Source: Thioalkalicoccus limnaeus (GTDB taxonomy: Bacteria > Pseudomonadota > Gammaproteobacteria > Chromatiales > Chromatiaceae). From it: a stretch of DNA of 64,000 nt. The position numbers and the translations under genes were made by a program. Shown in pieces: positions 1 through 9,073 of the stretch; position 1 is the first letter of the stretch; each line of letters starts with the position of its first letter. The stretch lies in assembly GCF_041197575.1 (NCBI RefSeq), contig NZ_JBDKXB010000011.1, forward strand, positions 41,945 to 105,944, in the 5' to 3' direction. The notes below the pieces were generated by a model that worked only from the letters and a program-made list of their open reading frames with translations, had not been told where the DNA came from and did not search any database.

Positions 1-546
1 ACGGTGCAGGGCATGCGCGACCAACTCTTTTCCGGTTCCGGATTCGCCATTGATCAGGACCGTGATGGTCGAACGCGCGAGCCGGCCGATCGCGCGGAAC
101 ACCTCCTGCATCGCCGGTGCCTCGCCGATGATGTCGGGGCCCGGCACTGGCAGCTCTTCGATCGGCGTGGCACCGGCGTTGCGACGACAGGCGCGCTGAA
201 CCTGCGCGACCGCCTCATCGAGATCGAAAGGCTTGGGCAGGTATTCGAAGGCGCCGCTGTGGAAGGCCGATACCGCGCTCTCGAGATCCGAATGCGCGGT
301 CATGATGATCACTGGCAGATGGGGGTAACGTGCGGTGATCTGCCGCAAGAGGTCCAGGCCATCGATGCCCGGCATCCGAATGTCGGACAGGATCACGTTT
401 GGCTGTTCGCGTTGCAAGGCTTCCATGATGCCGACACCATTGGAGAAGCTCGTGACGTCCATCTCGGCCTTCCGCAGCGCGCGCTCCAGGACCCAGCGAA
501 TCGATCGATCGTCATCGATAACCCATACCTTGGGTTCTTTGCTCAT
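1..546 (-). CDS. ntrC: Nitrogen regulation response regulator NtrC (GlnG), C-terminal part cut off by the window edge
   Basis: The first 182 codons of an NtrC-type sigma-54 activator are present. An N-terminal receiver domain has the acidic pocket VIDDDRS near residues 9-15 and a phospho-acceptor Asp55 in LSDIRMPG. The start of the AAA+ domain follows, with Walker A GESGTGKE at the left edge. The start ATG (544-546) shares its A with the ntrB stop (TGATG), so the two genes are translationally coupled. NtrC phosphorylated by NtrB activates sigma-54 promoters such as that of glnA. The rest of the AAA+ domain and the Fis-type DNA-binding domain lie outside the window, so the gene cannot be shown to be complete. 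Confidence 0.95.
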   Translation of the reverse strand, partial: MSKEPKVWVIDDDRSIRWVLERALRKAEMDVTSFSNGVGIMEALQREQPNVILSDIRMPGIDGLDLLRQITARYPHLPVIIMTAHSDLESAVSAFHSGAFEYLPKPFDLDEAVAQVQRACRRNAGATPIEELPVPGPDIIGEAPAMQEVFRAIGRLARSTITVLINGESGTGKELVAHALHR

Positions 547-1616
547 CAAGACCGCTCCAGTGGTAGATAGATGTTGAACAGGGTCCGGCCGGGGCGGCTC
601 TCGCATTCGATGAGGCCGCCGTGCTGATTGATCAATTCCTGTGCGATCGGCAAGCCTAGGCCGGTGCCGCCAGGCTGGCCTGTGACCATTGGGAAGAAGA
701 TCCGATCCCTGAGCTCATCGGGGATGCCCGGGCCGTTATCCTCGACCTCGATGCAGACGACCAGCCGGTGGCGTTTGCTGCCGATCGTGAACTGTCGCAG
801 GACGCGCGAGCGCAGCACCACATGGCCGCAACGGCCCGCTGCTGCGACGGCATTGCGTGCAATGTTCAGCACGGCCTGGATCAGCTGATCCTGATCGGCG
901 TCGATCTCCGGGATGCTCGGATCATAGTCCCGCTGGATCGCCGGCCCATCGGGTGATTCGGCGATCAACAAGCCTCGCACATGCTCGAGGACCGAATGGA
1001 TATTGACCTGTCGTCGCTGCGGCATCCGGTTCGGACCGAGCATTTGGTTCATCAAAGTCTGGAGACGATCCGCCTCCTCGATGATGATGCGCGTGTATTC
1101 ACGAAGCGATTTGTCCGGCAACTCGTCTTCGAGGAGTTGCGCGGCCCCGCGCAAGCCTCCCAGAGGATTCTTGATCTCGTGTGCGAGGCCGCGAATCAGT
1201 GCCTGACTCGCCTGGTGCTGAGTGATCAGCTGCTCCTCCCGCGTGATCCGCAATTGGCGATCGACCTGATGCAATTCGATCAGGATCTCGCCCGCGGCAT
1301 TGACTTGGTGCAGCGGCAGCACCGTGCAATTGACCGTGATCGACCGACCATCGAGCAATAGCAGATTCCGTTCGCGCTCGGTGAATGGGTGTTTTGTGGT
1401 CAAGGCCTCCTCCAGGCGCGCTTCCAGATCGCCCTCGGGACATGCGACGATCTCCCCGACCGGGTGTCCGAGGACATAGCGAGCGCTGACCGCCAGCAGC
1501 ATTTCGCTGGCAGGATTCAGGTATCTCAGACGAAGGTCTGCGCCGAATAGGAGCACGGCGGTACTCAGATTGTCCAGGATGGTGCGTTCCAGATTCGTCG
1601 TCGGTGTCGAGACCAT
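546..1616 (-). CDS. ntrB: Nitrogen regulation sensor histidine kinase NtrB (GlnL)
   Basis: This is a cytoplasmic two-component kinase/phosphatase that controls NtrC in response to PII. The chosen ATG gives 356 residues, close to the family length, and begins just before the PAS domain (about residues 8-115). The H-box has His146 in GLAHEIKNPLGG. The N-box is NIARNAVAAAG (251-261), and G-boxes DNGPGIPD and GGTGLGLPIA follow. No transmembrane segment is seen, as expected for NtrB. A longer reading frame extends to a TTG at 1739, but those residues do not resemble the family. The gene lies downstream of glnA and the DUF4124 gene and overlaps ntrC by one base. Confidence 0.95.
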   Translation of the reverse strand: MVSTPTTNLERTILDNLSTAVLLFGADLRLRYLNPASEMLLAVSARYVLGHPVGEIVACPEGDLEARLEEALTTKHPFTERERNLLLLDGRSITVNCTVLPLHQVNAAGEILIELHQVDRQLRITREEQLITQHQASQALIRGLAHEIKNPLGGLRGAAQLLEDELPDKSLREYTRIIIEEADRLQTLMNQMLGPNRMPQRRQVNIHSVLEHVRGLLIAESPDGPAIQRDYDPSIPEIDADQDQLIQAVLNIARNAVAAAGRCGHVVLRSRVLRQFTIGSKRHRLVVCIEVEDNGPGIPDELRDRIFFPMVTGQPGGTGLGLPIAQELINQHGGLIECESRPGRTLFNIYLPLERS

Positions 1617-1813
1617 GGTGCATGAGACCGGCAATGATCGAGGCGAGAGGCGAATCGTCTGGGATGGCTCCGGGGTCCGCATCGAAGGGGAACACCCAAC
1701 GGCTCTAATCAAGCAAGAACCAGACCATTCATGGAACAAGATAGGGGGGTATATCGGCGTCCCGAGACCGGTGATCGCTCCTCGGAGGGTGACGCAGTAG
1801 AACTTTGGCTAAA

Positions 1814-2329
1814 TCACGGTGCCGGCCCGGTCGGATCCAAGCCGGGCCGCCGATGGAAGACAATCGGATCCGTGGTCGCGATGACGTCGTCGCCATCGCG
1901 TATCACTGCCTGGAGACGATGCGACCCGGGCGCTAGCCCTTGCAAAGCCGTCTGGGTCTCGCGCAAGTCACCGGGAACCAGTTGGCCGTTGACACGCAGC
2001 TGAAGCCGTTGCTCGGGCATCAGCGAAGGGATCAGCAAGAGTCGGATCGCGACCGGATCCTCATTGTGCGGAACGATGTCGCCATCCGCCGGCTCGAGGA
2101 TCTCGAAGGCCTCGAACGGGCCCGGATCGCCGGTCGGTTCGTCTGGGGCCACCGTATCAAAGGGGCGCGCCGCAGGCGGCGGCCCGCTGCCGCGACTCTC
2201 CACCAAAACGGAACCTGGCACGGCCCGATCGGAGAAGGTGACCCGACCCTGTTCATCGACATGGCGATAGACGTCGGCGGCGAGCGGTGACGCCAGGATG
2301 GCCAGAAGTGAAACGATCAGGTAGCCCAT
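1814..2329 (-). CDS. DUF4124 domain-containing exported protein
   Basis: A 171-residue protein has an N-terminal signal-like segment (MGYLIVSLLAILASPLAA) followed at once by the DUF4124 pattern DVYRHVDEQGRVTFSDR. The second half (about residues 70-165) is probably beta-rich and resembles an immunoglobulin-like fold, with a proline-rich stretch between the two parts. Proteins of this kind are often found between glnA and ntrB in gammaproteobacteria, which is the position here. The molecular role is unknown. It is probably periplasmic or envelope-associated. No catalytic motif is visible. Confidence 0.8.
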   Translation of the reverse strand: MGYLIVSLLAILASPLAADVYRHVDEQGRVTFSDRAVPGSVLVESRGSGPPPAARPFDTVAPDEPTGDPGPFEAFEILEPADGDIVPHNEDPVAIRLLLIPSLMPEQRLQLRVNGQLVPGDLRETQTALQGLAPGSHRLQAVIRDGDDVIATTDPIVFHRRPGLDPTGPAP

Positions 2330-2399
2330 GGCACGAGAGGATAGTGCAGGTTGGGGTCAGGAGCCAACCGTTTCGGGGCGATCGGGCATCGTCAGGTAT

Positions 2400-2431
2400 G
2401 GAGCCGGAACCCGCTGGTGTGTCCCGGCTCC
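2400..2431 (-). terminator. GC-rich hairpin downstream of glnA
   Basis: GGAGCCGG at 2400-2407 and CCGGCTCC at 2424-2431 form a perfect 8-bp stem with a 16-base loop. The hairpin lies 64 bases past the glnA stop and before the DUF4124 gene. No T-run follows on the leftward transcript, so a simple intrinsic terminator is doubtful. It could be an attenuating or mRNA-stabilising structure between glnA and the downstream genes. Confidence 0.3.
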
Positions 2432-2494
2432 CCGTCCCGTGCCCGGCGCGGCACGCACTGCACCGCGCCGAACGCTGAATCGATCAGCGCATCG

Positions 2495-3901
2495 TCAGAG
2501 ACTGTAATAGAGGTCGAACTCGATCGGATGGGTCGTCATCCGCAGCTGCGTGACCTCTTGCATCTTCAGCGCGATATATCCGTCGATCAGGTCGTCCGTG
2601 AAGACTCCGCCGCTGGTCAGGAATTCACGGTCCTTATCGAGCGCGCCGAGCGCCTGATCGAGCGAGAAGCAAACCGTGGGAATGGACTTTTCCTCTTCCG
2701 GCGGCAAGTCGTAAAGATCCTTGTCCATCGGATCACCCGGATGGATCTTGTTCAGGATCCCGTCGATGCCCGCGAGCATCATCGCTGCGAACGACAGATA
2801 GGGGTTGCCCATCGAATCGGGGAAACGGACCTCGATGCGGCGCGCCTTGGGACTCGGGACATGCGGGATGCGGATCGACGCCGAACGGTTTCGCGCCGAG
2901 TAGGCCAGCATGACCGGCGCTTCGAAGCCGGGGACGAGGCGTTTGTAGGAGTTGGTCGAGGCGTTGGTGAAGGCATTCAACGCACGGGCGTGCTTTATGA
3001 TCCCACCGATGTAGTAGAGCGCGGTCTCCGACAAGCCGCCGTATTTGTCACCCGCGAACAGATTCTTTCCGTCCTTCGCGAGGGATTGGTGCACGTGCAT
3101 CCCGTTGCCGTTATCACCGACCAGCGGCTTGGGCATGAAGGTCGCTGTCTTACCGTAGGCATGCGCGACATTGTGGACGCAATACTTGAGAATCTGATTC
3201 ATGTCCGCCCGGTGGACCAGGGTCGCGAAGCGCGTTCCGATCTCGCACTGGCCGGCGGTTGCCACCTCGTGGTGATGCACCTCGACGGGCACCCCCATCT
3301 CTTCGAGCGCAAGGCACATGGCTGCGCGTAGATCATTCAGCGAATCGACTGGCGGCACGGGGAAATAGCCACCCTTGACATTCGGCCGGTGCCCCATGTT
3401 GCCGTCTTCGAAGACCTTCGCGGAATTCCAATCGGCCTCCTGGGAATCGATCTTGTAGAAGCAGCCACTGATGTCGGCACCCCAGCGGACATCGTCGAGC
3501 ACGAAGAACTCGGGCTCGGGTCCGAAAAAGGCGGAATCGGCGATACCGGTGGACTTCAGGAAGGCCTCCGCACGCTTGGCCAGCGAGCGCGGATCCCGTT
3601 CGTAGCCTTGCATCGTCGAAGGTTCCAGGATGTCGCAACGCAGGATCAGGGTCGCTTCATCCGAAAAAGGGTCGAGAACGGCCGTCTCAGCCTCGGGCAT
3701 CAACACCATGTCGGACTCCTGGATGCCCTTCCACCCGGCGATCGACGAGCCGTCGAACATCTTGCCTTCCTTGAAGAAGTCGTCATCGATCTGACTGCTG
3801 GGCAGGGATACGTGCTGCTCCTTGCCGCGGGTATCGGTAAACCGCAGATCAACGAATTTGACTTCCTTTTCCTTGATCATCTTTATGACGTTTCCAGACA
3901 T
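2495..3901 (-). CDS. glnA: Type I glutamine synthetase
   Basis: GlnA condenses ammonium and glutamate with ATP in the cytoplasm as a dodecamer. The ATG at 3901 gives 468 residues (family about 469) and has GGAG eight bases upstream. A GTG three codons earlier would lie too close to that ribosome site. The latch MFDGSSIAGW, the NGMHVHQS nucleotide/glutamate region and the RNRSASIRIP segment are present. The adenylylation tyrosine in DLYDLPPEE falls exactly at residue 397, so GlnE control is likely. A sigma-54-type promoter lies upstream. The DUF4124 gene and ntrBC follow, an arrangement that links the enzyme with its regulators. Confidence 0.97.
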   Translation of the reverse strand: MSGNVIKMIKEKEVKFVDLRFTDTRGKEQHVSLPSSQIDDDFFKEGKMFDGSSIAGWKGIQESDMVLMPEAETAVLDPFSDEATLILRCDILEPSTMQGYERDPRSLAKRAEAFLKSTGIADSAFFGPEPEFFVLDDVRWGADISGCFYKIDSQEADWNSAKVFEDGNMGHRPNVKGGYFPVPPVDSLNDLRAAMCLALEEMGVPVEVHHHEVATAGQCEIGTRFATLVHRADMNQILKYCVHNVAHAYGKTATFMPKPLVGDNGNGMHVHQSLAKDGKNLFAGDKYGGLSETALYYIGGIIKHARALNAFTNASTNSYKRLVPGFEAPVMLAYSARNRSASIRIPHVPSPKARRIEVRFPDSMGNPYLSFAAMMLAGIDGILNKIHPGDPMDKDLYDLPPEEEKSIPTVCFSLDQALGALDKDREFLTSGGVFTDDLIDGYIALKMQEVTQLRMTTHPIEFDLYYSL

Positions 3902-3999
3902 CGAGGTCACTCCAAATTGGGTCGTGTTGGGAAAGAGCCGCTGTGCACAGCCGGGATCGGTCCTTTACCGCAAAACGGCATGGACGATGCGGCCAATTA

Positions 4000-4015
4000 T
4001 GCATGAAAAATGCCA
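4000..4015 (-). promoter_or_regulatory. Sigma-54 (-24/-12) promoter for glnA
   Basis: On the minus strand the sequence is TGGCATTTTTCATGCA. GG and GC are separated by exactly 10 bases, which is the strict requirement for RpoN promoters, and TGGCA matches the -24 element fully. The -12 element is ATGCA rather than TTGCA. Transcription would start near 3989, giving a leader of about 90 bases. This fits NtrC control of glnA. Confidence 0.7.
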
Positions 4016-4209
4016 GTATGAACCGAGACTGGCTGGCCTATCGATCAGCGCCGGGTTCAATGCAAGACGAGACATCGTCAAGGCTGCTTCGGCGAGCCTG
4101 CGCGCTGAACCGCTACGCTTGGGGATATGGGATCACGTCAGCGCCGGCTTGGAAAGGGCTCGGGTACGCGGCACGACGACCTTGATTGGCCGCGGGCTCG
4201 CCGAGATCC

Positions 4210-4226
4210 GTCACTAAAGTGGTGCA
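4210..4226. promoter_or_regulatory. Candidate NtrC-binding site upstream of glnA
   Basis: GTCACT-AAAGT-GGTGCA matches the NtrC dyad (TGCACY-N5-RGTGCA) at 10 of 12 positions, with one perfect half-site. It is about 220 bases upstream of the predicted sigma-54 start, a normal enhancer distance. Only one site was recognised, whereas strong NtrC enhancers usually have two. Confidence 0.4.
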
Positions 4227-4247
4227 AGGCGTCGAGGAAACGCCCCA

Positions 4248-5408
4248 TTAGTGTGCGTCACCTCCAAAGTAGATCGTGACGCGCTCGAAAACCGGTTCGC
4301 TGATCAGCGCCCGTGACAAGTCGTCGGCGAGTCGCTGCGCATCGGTTTCACGCCCGCTGTAGGCGCTCAGCGGAAAGTAGACCTCGACCTGTATCCGTCC
4401 GTCGAGGTAATGCAGGACGATGCGTTGGCGGCTCGCCGCAGCGGGGATCGAGGCCCAGCGTCGGGCGAGATGATCCAAGGCTTCCGCGCGTGGGGGCAAT
4501 CCGACCGAGCGTGATCCATCCTCGTCATCTTCCGGGTCGATGTGGACTGTGACATCGATGATCTCGTCGATCCGCGCCTTCAAACGGTCCTCGACGATCT
4601 GGCTGATCATATGGCCCTCGGAGACACTGAGGCGCGGATCGACGAGGACGTGGACATCCGCTGCCGCTTGGCCGCCGAGTTTGCGCGTGCGCAACATATG
4701 CACGTCGCGGACGCCTGGCACGGCCCGGATCGTATCCTGCACCTTCGCCAACCGCTCGCGGCTCAGGCCCGTGTCGACGAGCTCGCGAATCGCCTCCCAA
4801 ACGAGGTCCCACGCGATCTTCGCGATCATCAAGGCTACCAGGATCGCAGAGACCGCATCGAGGTAGTTCAGGCCGGCGATCGAGCCAGCGACGCCGACCA
4901 GGACCACGACCGACGAAATCGCGTCGGTTCGATGGTGCCAGGCGTTTGCGCGCAACATCGTCGAGCCGACTTTTTCTCCCGCCTTCAGCGTATACCAATA
5001 CAGGGCTTCTTTGATTAGGATCGACAGTGCGGCAGCCCACAATGCGATGACGCCTGGGATCAACAGCGTGTCCGGTTCGAACAGGCGTCGAACCGCATCG
5101 TAGGTGATGCTGATCGCGACCACGGCCAATGCAATGCCCAAGACCAGCGTGACGACGGTCTCGTAACGCGCATGGCCGTACGGGTGTTCGAGATCGGGGG
5201 CACGGGTCGCCTTGCGACCGACGAACCAGACGACGAAATCAGAGAGCAGGTCCGACAGGGAATGGATCCCGTCGACGATCAGCGCATAGGACTGACCCAC
5301 GATCCCTGCGCCGATCTTGAAGATCCCCAGAAAGAGGTTCGCTACGCCGGCAACGACCGAAGTCCGAGTGATCGCCCGATAGCGTCGCTCACGCGTTGCC
5401 GCATCCAT
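4248..5408 (-). CDS. Cation diffusion facilitator family transporter
   Basis: A 386-residue inner-membrane metal/proton antiporter of the CDF family. About six membrane segments occupy residues 15-215, followed by a cytoplasmic dimerisation domain with the usual alternating beta/alpha pattern (VRDVHMLRTRKLGG, ADVHVLVDP). Metal-site motifs are visible: DGIHSLSDLLSDF in helix 2 and HHRTDAISS in helix 5, giving the HxxxD and DxxxD type pairs. HPYGHARYE follows helix 2. The chosen ATG has GGGG at a suitable distance; an upstream TTG adds only five residues. The substrate (Zn, Fe, Mn, Cd or Co) cannot be told from sequence alone. The C-terminal part is longer than in E. coli FieF. Confidence 0.88.
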   Translation of the reverse strand: MDAATRERRYRAITRTSVVAGVANLFLGIFKIGAGIVGQSYALIVDGIHSLSDLLSDFVVWFVGRKATRAPDLEHPYGHARYETVVTLVLGIALAVVAISITYDAVRRLFEPDTLLIPGVIALWAAALSILIKEALYWYTLKAGEKVGSTMLRANAWHHRTDAISSVVVLVGVAGSIAGLNYLDAVSAILVALMIAKIAWDLVWEAIRELVDTGLSRERLAKVQDTIRAVPGVRDVHMLRTRKLGGQAAADVHVLVDPRLSVSEGHMISQIVEDRLKARIDEIIDVTVHIDPEDDEDGSRSVGLPPRAEALDHLARRWASIPAAASRQRIVLHYLDGRIQVEVYFPLSAYSGRETDAQRLADDLSRALISEPVFERVTIYFGGDAH

Positions 5409-5526
5409 TGGATTACCCCACAAACGATTAGATCATCGAGACAGACGCTGGACGTGGCCAGCGTCGAATCCTTGCCGATATACTAGCTGTTTTATTCAAG
5501 ACCATTACTAACCCCGGGAGCCGGCA

Positions 5527-6435
5527 TTGAATTGTGATTCGCTGGACCTTGAAACCTTTCAAGGGCTGATCTTTACGCTCGAACGATTCTGGGCACGTCA
5601 CGGTTGCGTGATCCTTCAGCCTTTGGACATGGAGGTCGGGGCCGGGACTTTCCATCCAGCTACCTTCCTCCGGTCGATCGGCCCAGAGCCGTGGCGAAGT
5701 GCCTATGTGCAGCCGTCGCGACGGCCAACCGATGGTCGTTATGGAGAAAACCCCAATCGTTTGCAACACTATTATCAATTTCAGGTTGTTCTAAAGCCAT
5801 CACCGATCGATATCCAGGAGCTCTACCTGGCTTCGTTGAAGGCGATCGGAATCGATCCGTTGGTCCATGACATTCGCTTCGTCGAAGATAATTGGGAATC
5901 GCCGACCTTGGGCGCCTGGGGCCTCGGCTGGGAGGTGTGGCTCAATGGCATGGAGGTGACCCAGTTTACCTATTTCCAACAGGTCGGAGGACTGGATTGC
6001 CGGCCTGTGACCGGCGAGATCACCTATGGTCTGGAACGCCTAGCCATGTACCTGCAGGCCGTCGAGAGCGTCTTTGATCTGGTGTGGTCACGGACACCAT
6101 TCGGCGCGGTCACCTACGGCGACGTCTATCATCAGAACGAAGTCGAACAGTCGGCTTTCAATTTTGAACACGCGGACACCCGGTCGCTGTTCGAGCAGTT
6201 TGACACCTGTGAACGCATCGCGCAGCACCTGGTGGGACTCGGTCTCCCGCTGCCGGGCTACGAGCAGGTGTTGAAGGCTTCCCATACCTTCAACCTGCTC
6301 GATGCGCGGCGTGCTATCGGCGTGACCGAACGGCAACGCTACATTCTCCGGGTGAGAGCGTTGGCGCGGGCGGTTGCGCAGGCCTATTACGAGCGCCGCG
6401 AAGCCCTTGGATTCCCATTATTGAACCGCCGTTAG
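5527..6435 (+). CDS. glyQ: Glycine--tRNA ligase alpha subunit
   Basis: The alpha subunit of the bacterial alpha2beta2 glycyl-tRNA synthetase carries the class II active site. The 302 residues align with the family from the start (TFQGLIFTLERFW, GTFHPATFLRSIGPEPW, ENPNRLQHYYQFQV). The start is a TTG at 5527 with GGGAG about six bases upstream. No ATG or GTG lies in a plausible place, and the next in-frame Met falls inside the conserved core. glyS follows after nine bases. A TATACT sequence at 5479-5484 could be a -10 element. Confidence 0.96.
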   Translation: MNCDSLDLETFQGLIFTLERFWARHGCVILQPLDMEVGAGTFHPATFLRSIGPEPWRSAYVQPSRRPTDGRYGENPNRLQHYYQFQVVLKPSPIDIQELYLASLKAIGIDPLVHDIRFVEDNWESPTLGAWGLGWEVWLNGMEVTQFTYFQQVGGLDCRPVTGEITYGLERLAMYLQAVESVFDLVWSRTPFGAVTYGDVYHQNEVEQSAFNFEHADTRSLFEQFDTCERIAQHLVGLGLPLPGYEQVLKASHTFNLLDARRAIGVTERQRYILRVRALARAVAQAYYERREALGFPLLNRR

Positions 6436-6444
6436 AGGTCATTT

Positions 6445-8520
6445 GTGCAAGAAGTCGAAGATCTACTGATCGAGATCGGGACCGAGGAGCTACCCCCGAC
6501 CTCGTTGAACGCCTTGTCGTCCGCGTTCCAAGACAACATCGAGCGCGGTCTCGCGGAATTGGATCTAGGCCACGGGGCGATCGAGTCGTTCGCCACCCCG
6601 CGTCGCTTGGCCTGTCTGGTGCGACAGATCGAATCGGAGCAACCGGACCGGCAGATCGTCCGGCGCGGGCCCGCGTTGGCTGCGGCGTACGGCGGTGATG
6701 GACAACCGACCAAAGCGGCTCTGGGCTTTGCGCGCTCGTGCGGCGTGGCGGTCGATGAACTCGAAACGGAGGACACGGAGAAGGGCAAGGTACTGGTCGC
6801 GCGGCGCGTCGAATCGGGCCAGTCGACCACGGAACTGGTCCCTGCGATCCTTCGGCACGCCCTCGCGGGGCTTCCGATCGCGAAGCGGATGCGCTGGGGT
6901 GATCTCGACGATGAATTCGTTCGGCCGGTCCACTGGATCTGTGCACTCCTGGGTTCGCGACAGATCGAGGGTCGTCTGTATGGGGTCGACTTCGGTCGCG
7001 CGACGCGGGGTCACCGATTTCATCATCCGGAGCCCATCCTGCTCGAAGCGGCGGCCGATTACCCCGCCGTGCTGCGGGAGCGCGGCTATGTGGAACCGAG
7101 CTTCGCCCGCCGCCGTGCCTGGATCGAGAACCAGGTCCAATCGTTCGCCGAGACGCTCGGCGCGAGCGTGCCCTTGCCACCCCGGCTGCTCGATGAGGTT
7201 ACGGCCTTGTGCGAGTGGCCTTGTGCCCTGATTGGGCAGTTCGACCCAGGCTATCTCGAGGTCCCCCCGGAGGTCCTGGTCGAAACCATGCAGGAAAATC
7301 AGCGATATTTTCCGGTTTACGACCGCTCCGGCGCCTTGTTGCCCCATTTCATCACAGTAGCCAACATCGAGAGTCACGATCCGGGCCAAATTCGGGCCGG
7401 CAATGAACGGGTGATTCGGCCGCGTTTTGCCGACGCCGCCTTCTTCTGGCATCAGGATCGGAAGCAGCCTTTGGACGAACGCTACCCGATGCTCGGCGAA
7501 GTCTTGTTTCACGAAAAGCTCGGAAGCCTCGCGGACAAAGCGGAACGCATCGCGCGTATCGGGGCCTGGATCGGCGAGCAGCTTGGACAGGATCGCCGTG
7601 AGATAGAGCGGGCGGCACGATTGGCGAAATGCGATCTCGTCACACAAATGGTCTTCGAGTTCCCTCGGTTGCAAGGGACTATGGGCCGCTATTACGCACA
7701 AGCGTCTGGCGAGCCTGCGATCGTCGCACAAGCGATCGAAGAGCAGTATCTCCCGGCCCAGGCTGGTGATCGGTTGCCATCGGGGGATCTGGGCCTCGCC
7801 TTATCGCTCGCTGATCGAGTCGATTCGCTGGTCGGGATCTTTGCGGCTGGCGAGCGTCCATCCGGGGTCAAGGATCCCTATGGCTTGCGCCGCGCCGCGA
7901 TCGGGGTCGTACGCCTGGTGATCGAGACACCGTTGGACCTGGATATTCGGGAGCTGATCGCGCGGGCCGTGGCTGGTGTTCCGGCCGGACTCGACACTAC
8001 CGGGATCGGAGAGGACGTATATCAGTATCTTGTCGAGCGGTTACCTGGCTACTATCAGGATCGCGGGATCCCGGTGGATACGGTCGAAGCAGGTGTTGCT
8101 GTGGGAGCCGGACGGCTCGCCGATCTCGACCAACGAATCCGGGCAGTCGAGCTTTTTCGTCGCCGGCCAGAGGCGGCGGCTTTGGCCACCGCCAACAAGC
8201 GAATCGGCAACATCCTGCGCAAATGCGATGAGGACACCGATAGCCCAGCACTTGGCTCGCTGATGGTCGAGCCAGCGGAGGCGGCACTGAGTGAACGGAT
8301 CACCGAACTGGAGGGACGAATCGAGCCCATGATGGCTCGCTGCGACTACGCTGGTGTCTTGGATGAACTGGCGTCGCTCCGGCCCGAAATCGATGCCTTT
8401 TTCGATCAGGTCCTGGTCATGGCGGATGACCCACAGGTGCGCTTGAACCGATTGAGGCTTTTGCGACGAATCCAACGGCTTTTCGGGAACGTGGCGGATG
8501 TGTCACGGCTGCAGCCATGA
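6445..8520 (+). CDS. glyS: Glycine--tRNA ligase beta subunit
   Basis: The 691-residue beta subunit provides tRNA recognition and partners GlyQ. The N-terminal signature LLIEIGTEELPPTSL is typical, and the C-terminal part resembles the anticodon-binding region of this family (FFDQVLVMADDPQVRLNRL). The start is GTG at 6445, nine bases after the glyQ stop. Its stop overlaps the start of gmhB by four bases (ATGA), so the two are probably coupled. Confidence 0.97.
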   Translation: MQEVEDLLIEIGTEELPPTSLNALSSAFQDNIERGLAELDLGHGAIESFATPRRLACLVRQIESEQPDRQIVRRGPALAAAYGGDGQPTKAALGFARSCGVAVDELETEDTEKGKVLVARRVESGQSTTELVPAILRHALAGLPIAKRMRWGDLDDEFVRPVHWICALLGSRQIEGRLYGVDFGRATRGHRFHHPEPILLEAAADYPAVLRERGYVEPSFARRRAWIENQVQSFAETLGASVPLPPRLLDEVTALCEWPCALIGQFDPGYLEVPPEVLVETMQENQRYFPVYDRSGALLPHFITVANIESHDPGQIRAGNERVIRPRFADAAFFWHQDRKQPLDERYPMLGEVLFHEKLGSLADKAERIARIGAWIGEQLGQDRREIERAARLAKCDLVTQMVFEFPRLQGTMGRYYAQASGEPAIVAQAIEEQYLPAQAGDRLPSGDLGLALSLADRVDSLVGIFAAGERPSGVKDPYGLRRAAIGVVRLVIETPLDLDIRELIARAVAGVPAGLDTTGIGEDVYQYLVERLPGYYQDRGIPVDTVEAGVAVGAGRLADLDQRIRAVELFRRRPEAAALATANKRIGNILRKCDEDTDSPALGSLMVEPAEAALSERITELEGRIEPMMARCDYAGVLDELASLRPEIDAFFDQVLVMADDPQVRLNRLRLLRRIQRLFGNVADVSRLQP

Positions 8521-9071
8521 GCGGGCAACGGCTGGTTATTCTGGACCGTGATGGCGTCATCAACGAGGATTCTGATGCCTACATAAAAGGGCTCGATGAA
8601 TGGCGGCCAATCCCAGGAAGCATCGAGGCGATAGCCCGTTTAACGCAAAACGAGTTCCGGGTGGCTATCGTTTCGAATCAATCCGGTCTGGCGCGTGGAC
8701 TCCTGAGCATCGACGACCTGAACGAGATCCATCAGCACCTGCATCATCTATTGAAGCAGATCGGTGGTCGGATCGACCTCATTTTGTTTTGCCCGCATGC
8801 ACCCGGCGACCAATGCCTATGCCGCAAACCGTCGACAGGGTTGTTGGATGAACTCGGGCGGCGATTTCAAATGTCGCTCCAAGGTGTGCCTTTCGTCGGT
8901 GATTCATGGAGCGATGTCTTGGCGGCCCGGGCCGTTGGCGCACGACCCATCTTGGTCGAGACCGGCAAAGGACGTCGCACCCTGACCGTGCATCGCGAAG
9001 ACTTGGAGGCGGTTGCCGTGTTTCCGGACCTGTCGACCGCTGTGGACAAGATACTCGAGGCGGGTAGCTGA
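8517..9071 (+). CDS. gmhB: D-glycero-beta-D-manno-heptose 1,7-bisphosphate 7-phosphatase
   Basis: GmhB removes the 7-phosphate from heptose bisphosphate in the synthesis of ADP-heptose for LPS inner core. The 184-residue HAD-family protein begins with ILDRDGVINEDSDAY, which carries the catalytic DxD pair. It has the zinc-loop cysteines and histidine in CPHAPGDQCLCRKP and the third HAD motif VGDSWSDVLAA. It overlaps the glyS stop by four bases and is followed after two bases by an acyltransferase. The glyQS-gmhB-plsC order is common in proteobacteria. Confidence 0.94.
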   Translation: MSGQRLVILDRDGVINEDSDAYIKGLDEWRPIPGSIEAIARLTQNEFRVAIVSNQSGLARGLLSIDDLNEIHQHLHHLLKQIGGRIDLILFCPHAPGDQCLCRKPSTGLLDELGRRFQMSLQGVPFVGDSWSDVLAARAVGARPILVETGKGRRTLTVHREDLEAVAVFPDLSTAVDKILEAGS

Positions 9072-9073
9072 CC

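Larger units (their letters stand above)
3902..4247. other. Intergenic region upstream of glnA
   Basis: This 346-base region separates glnA from the converging end of the cation efflux gene. It holds a sigma-54-type promoter (4000-4015) and an NtrC-like site (4210-4226), listed separately. A short perfect palindrome, CTGTGCACAG, lies at 3941-3950 in the glnA leader and could be a regulatory site. No convincing protein-coding frame is seen. Confidence 0.6.
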
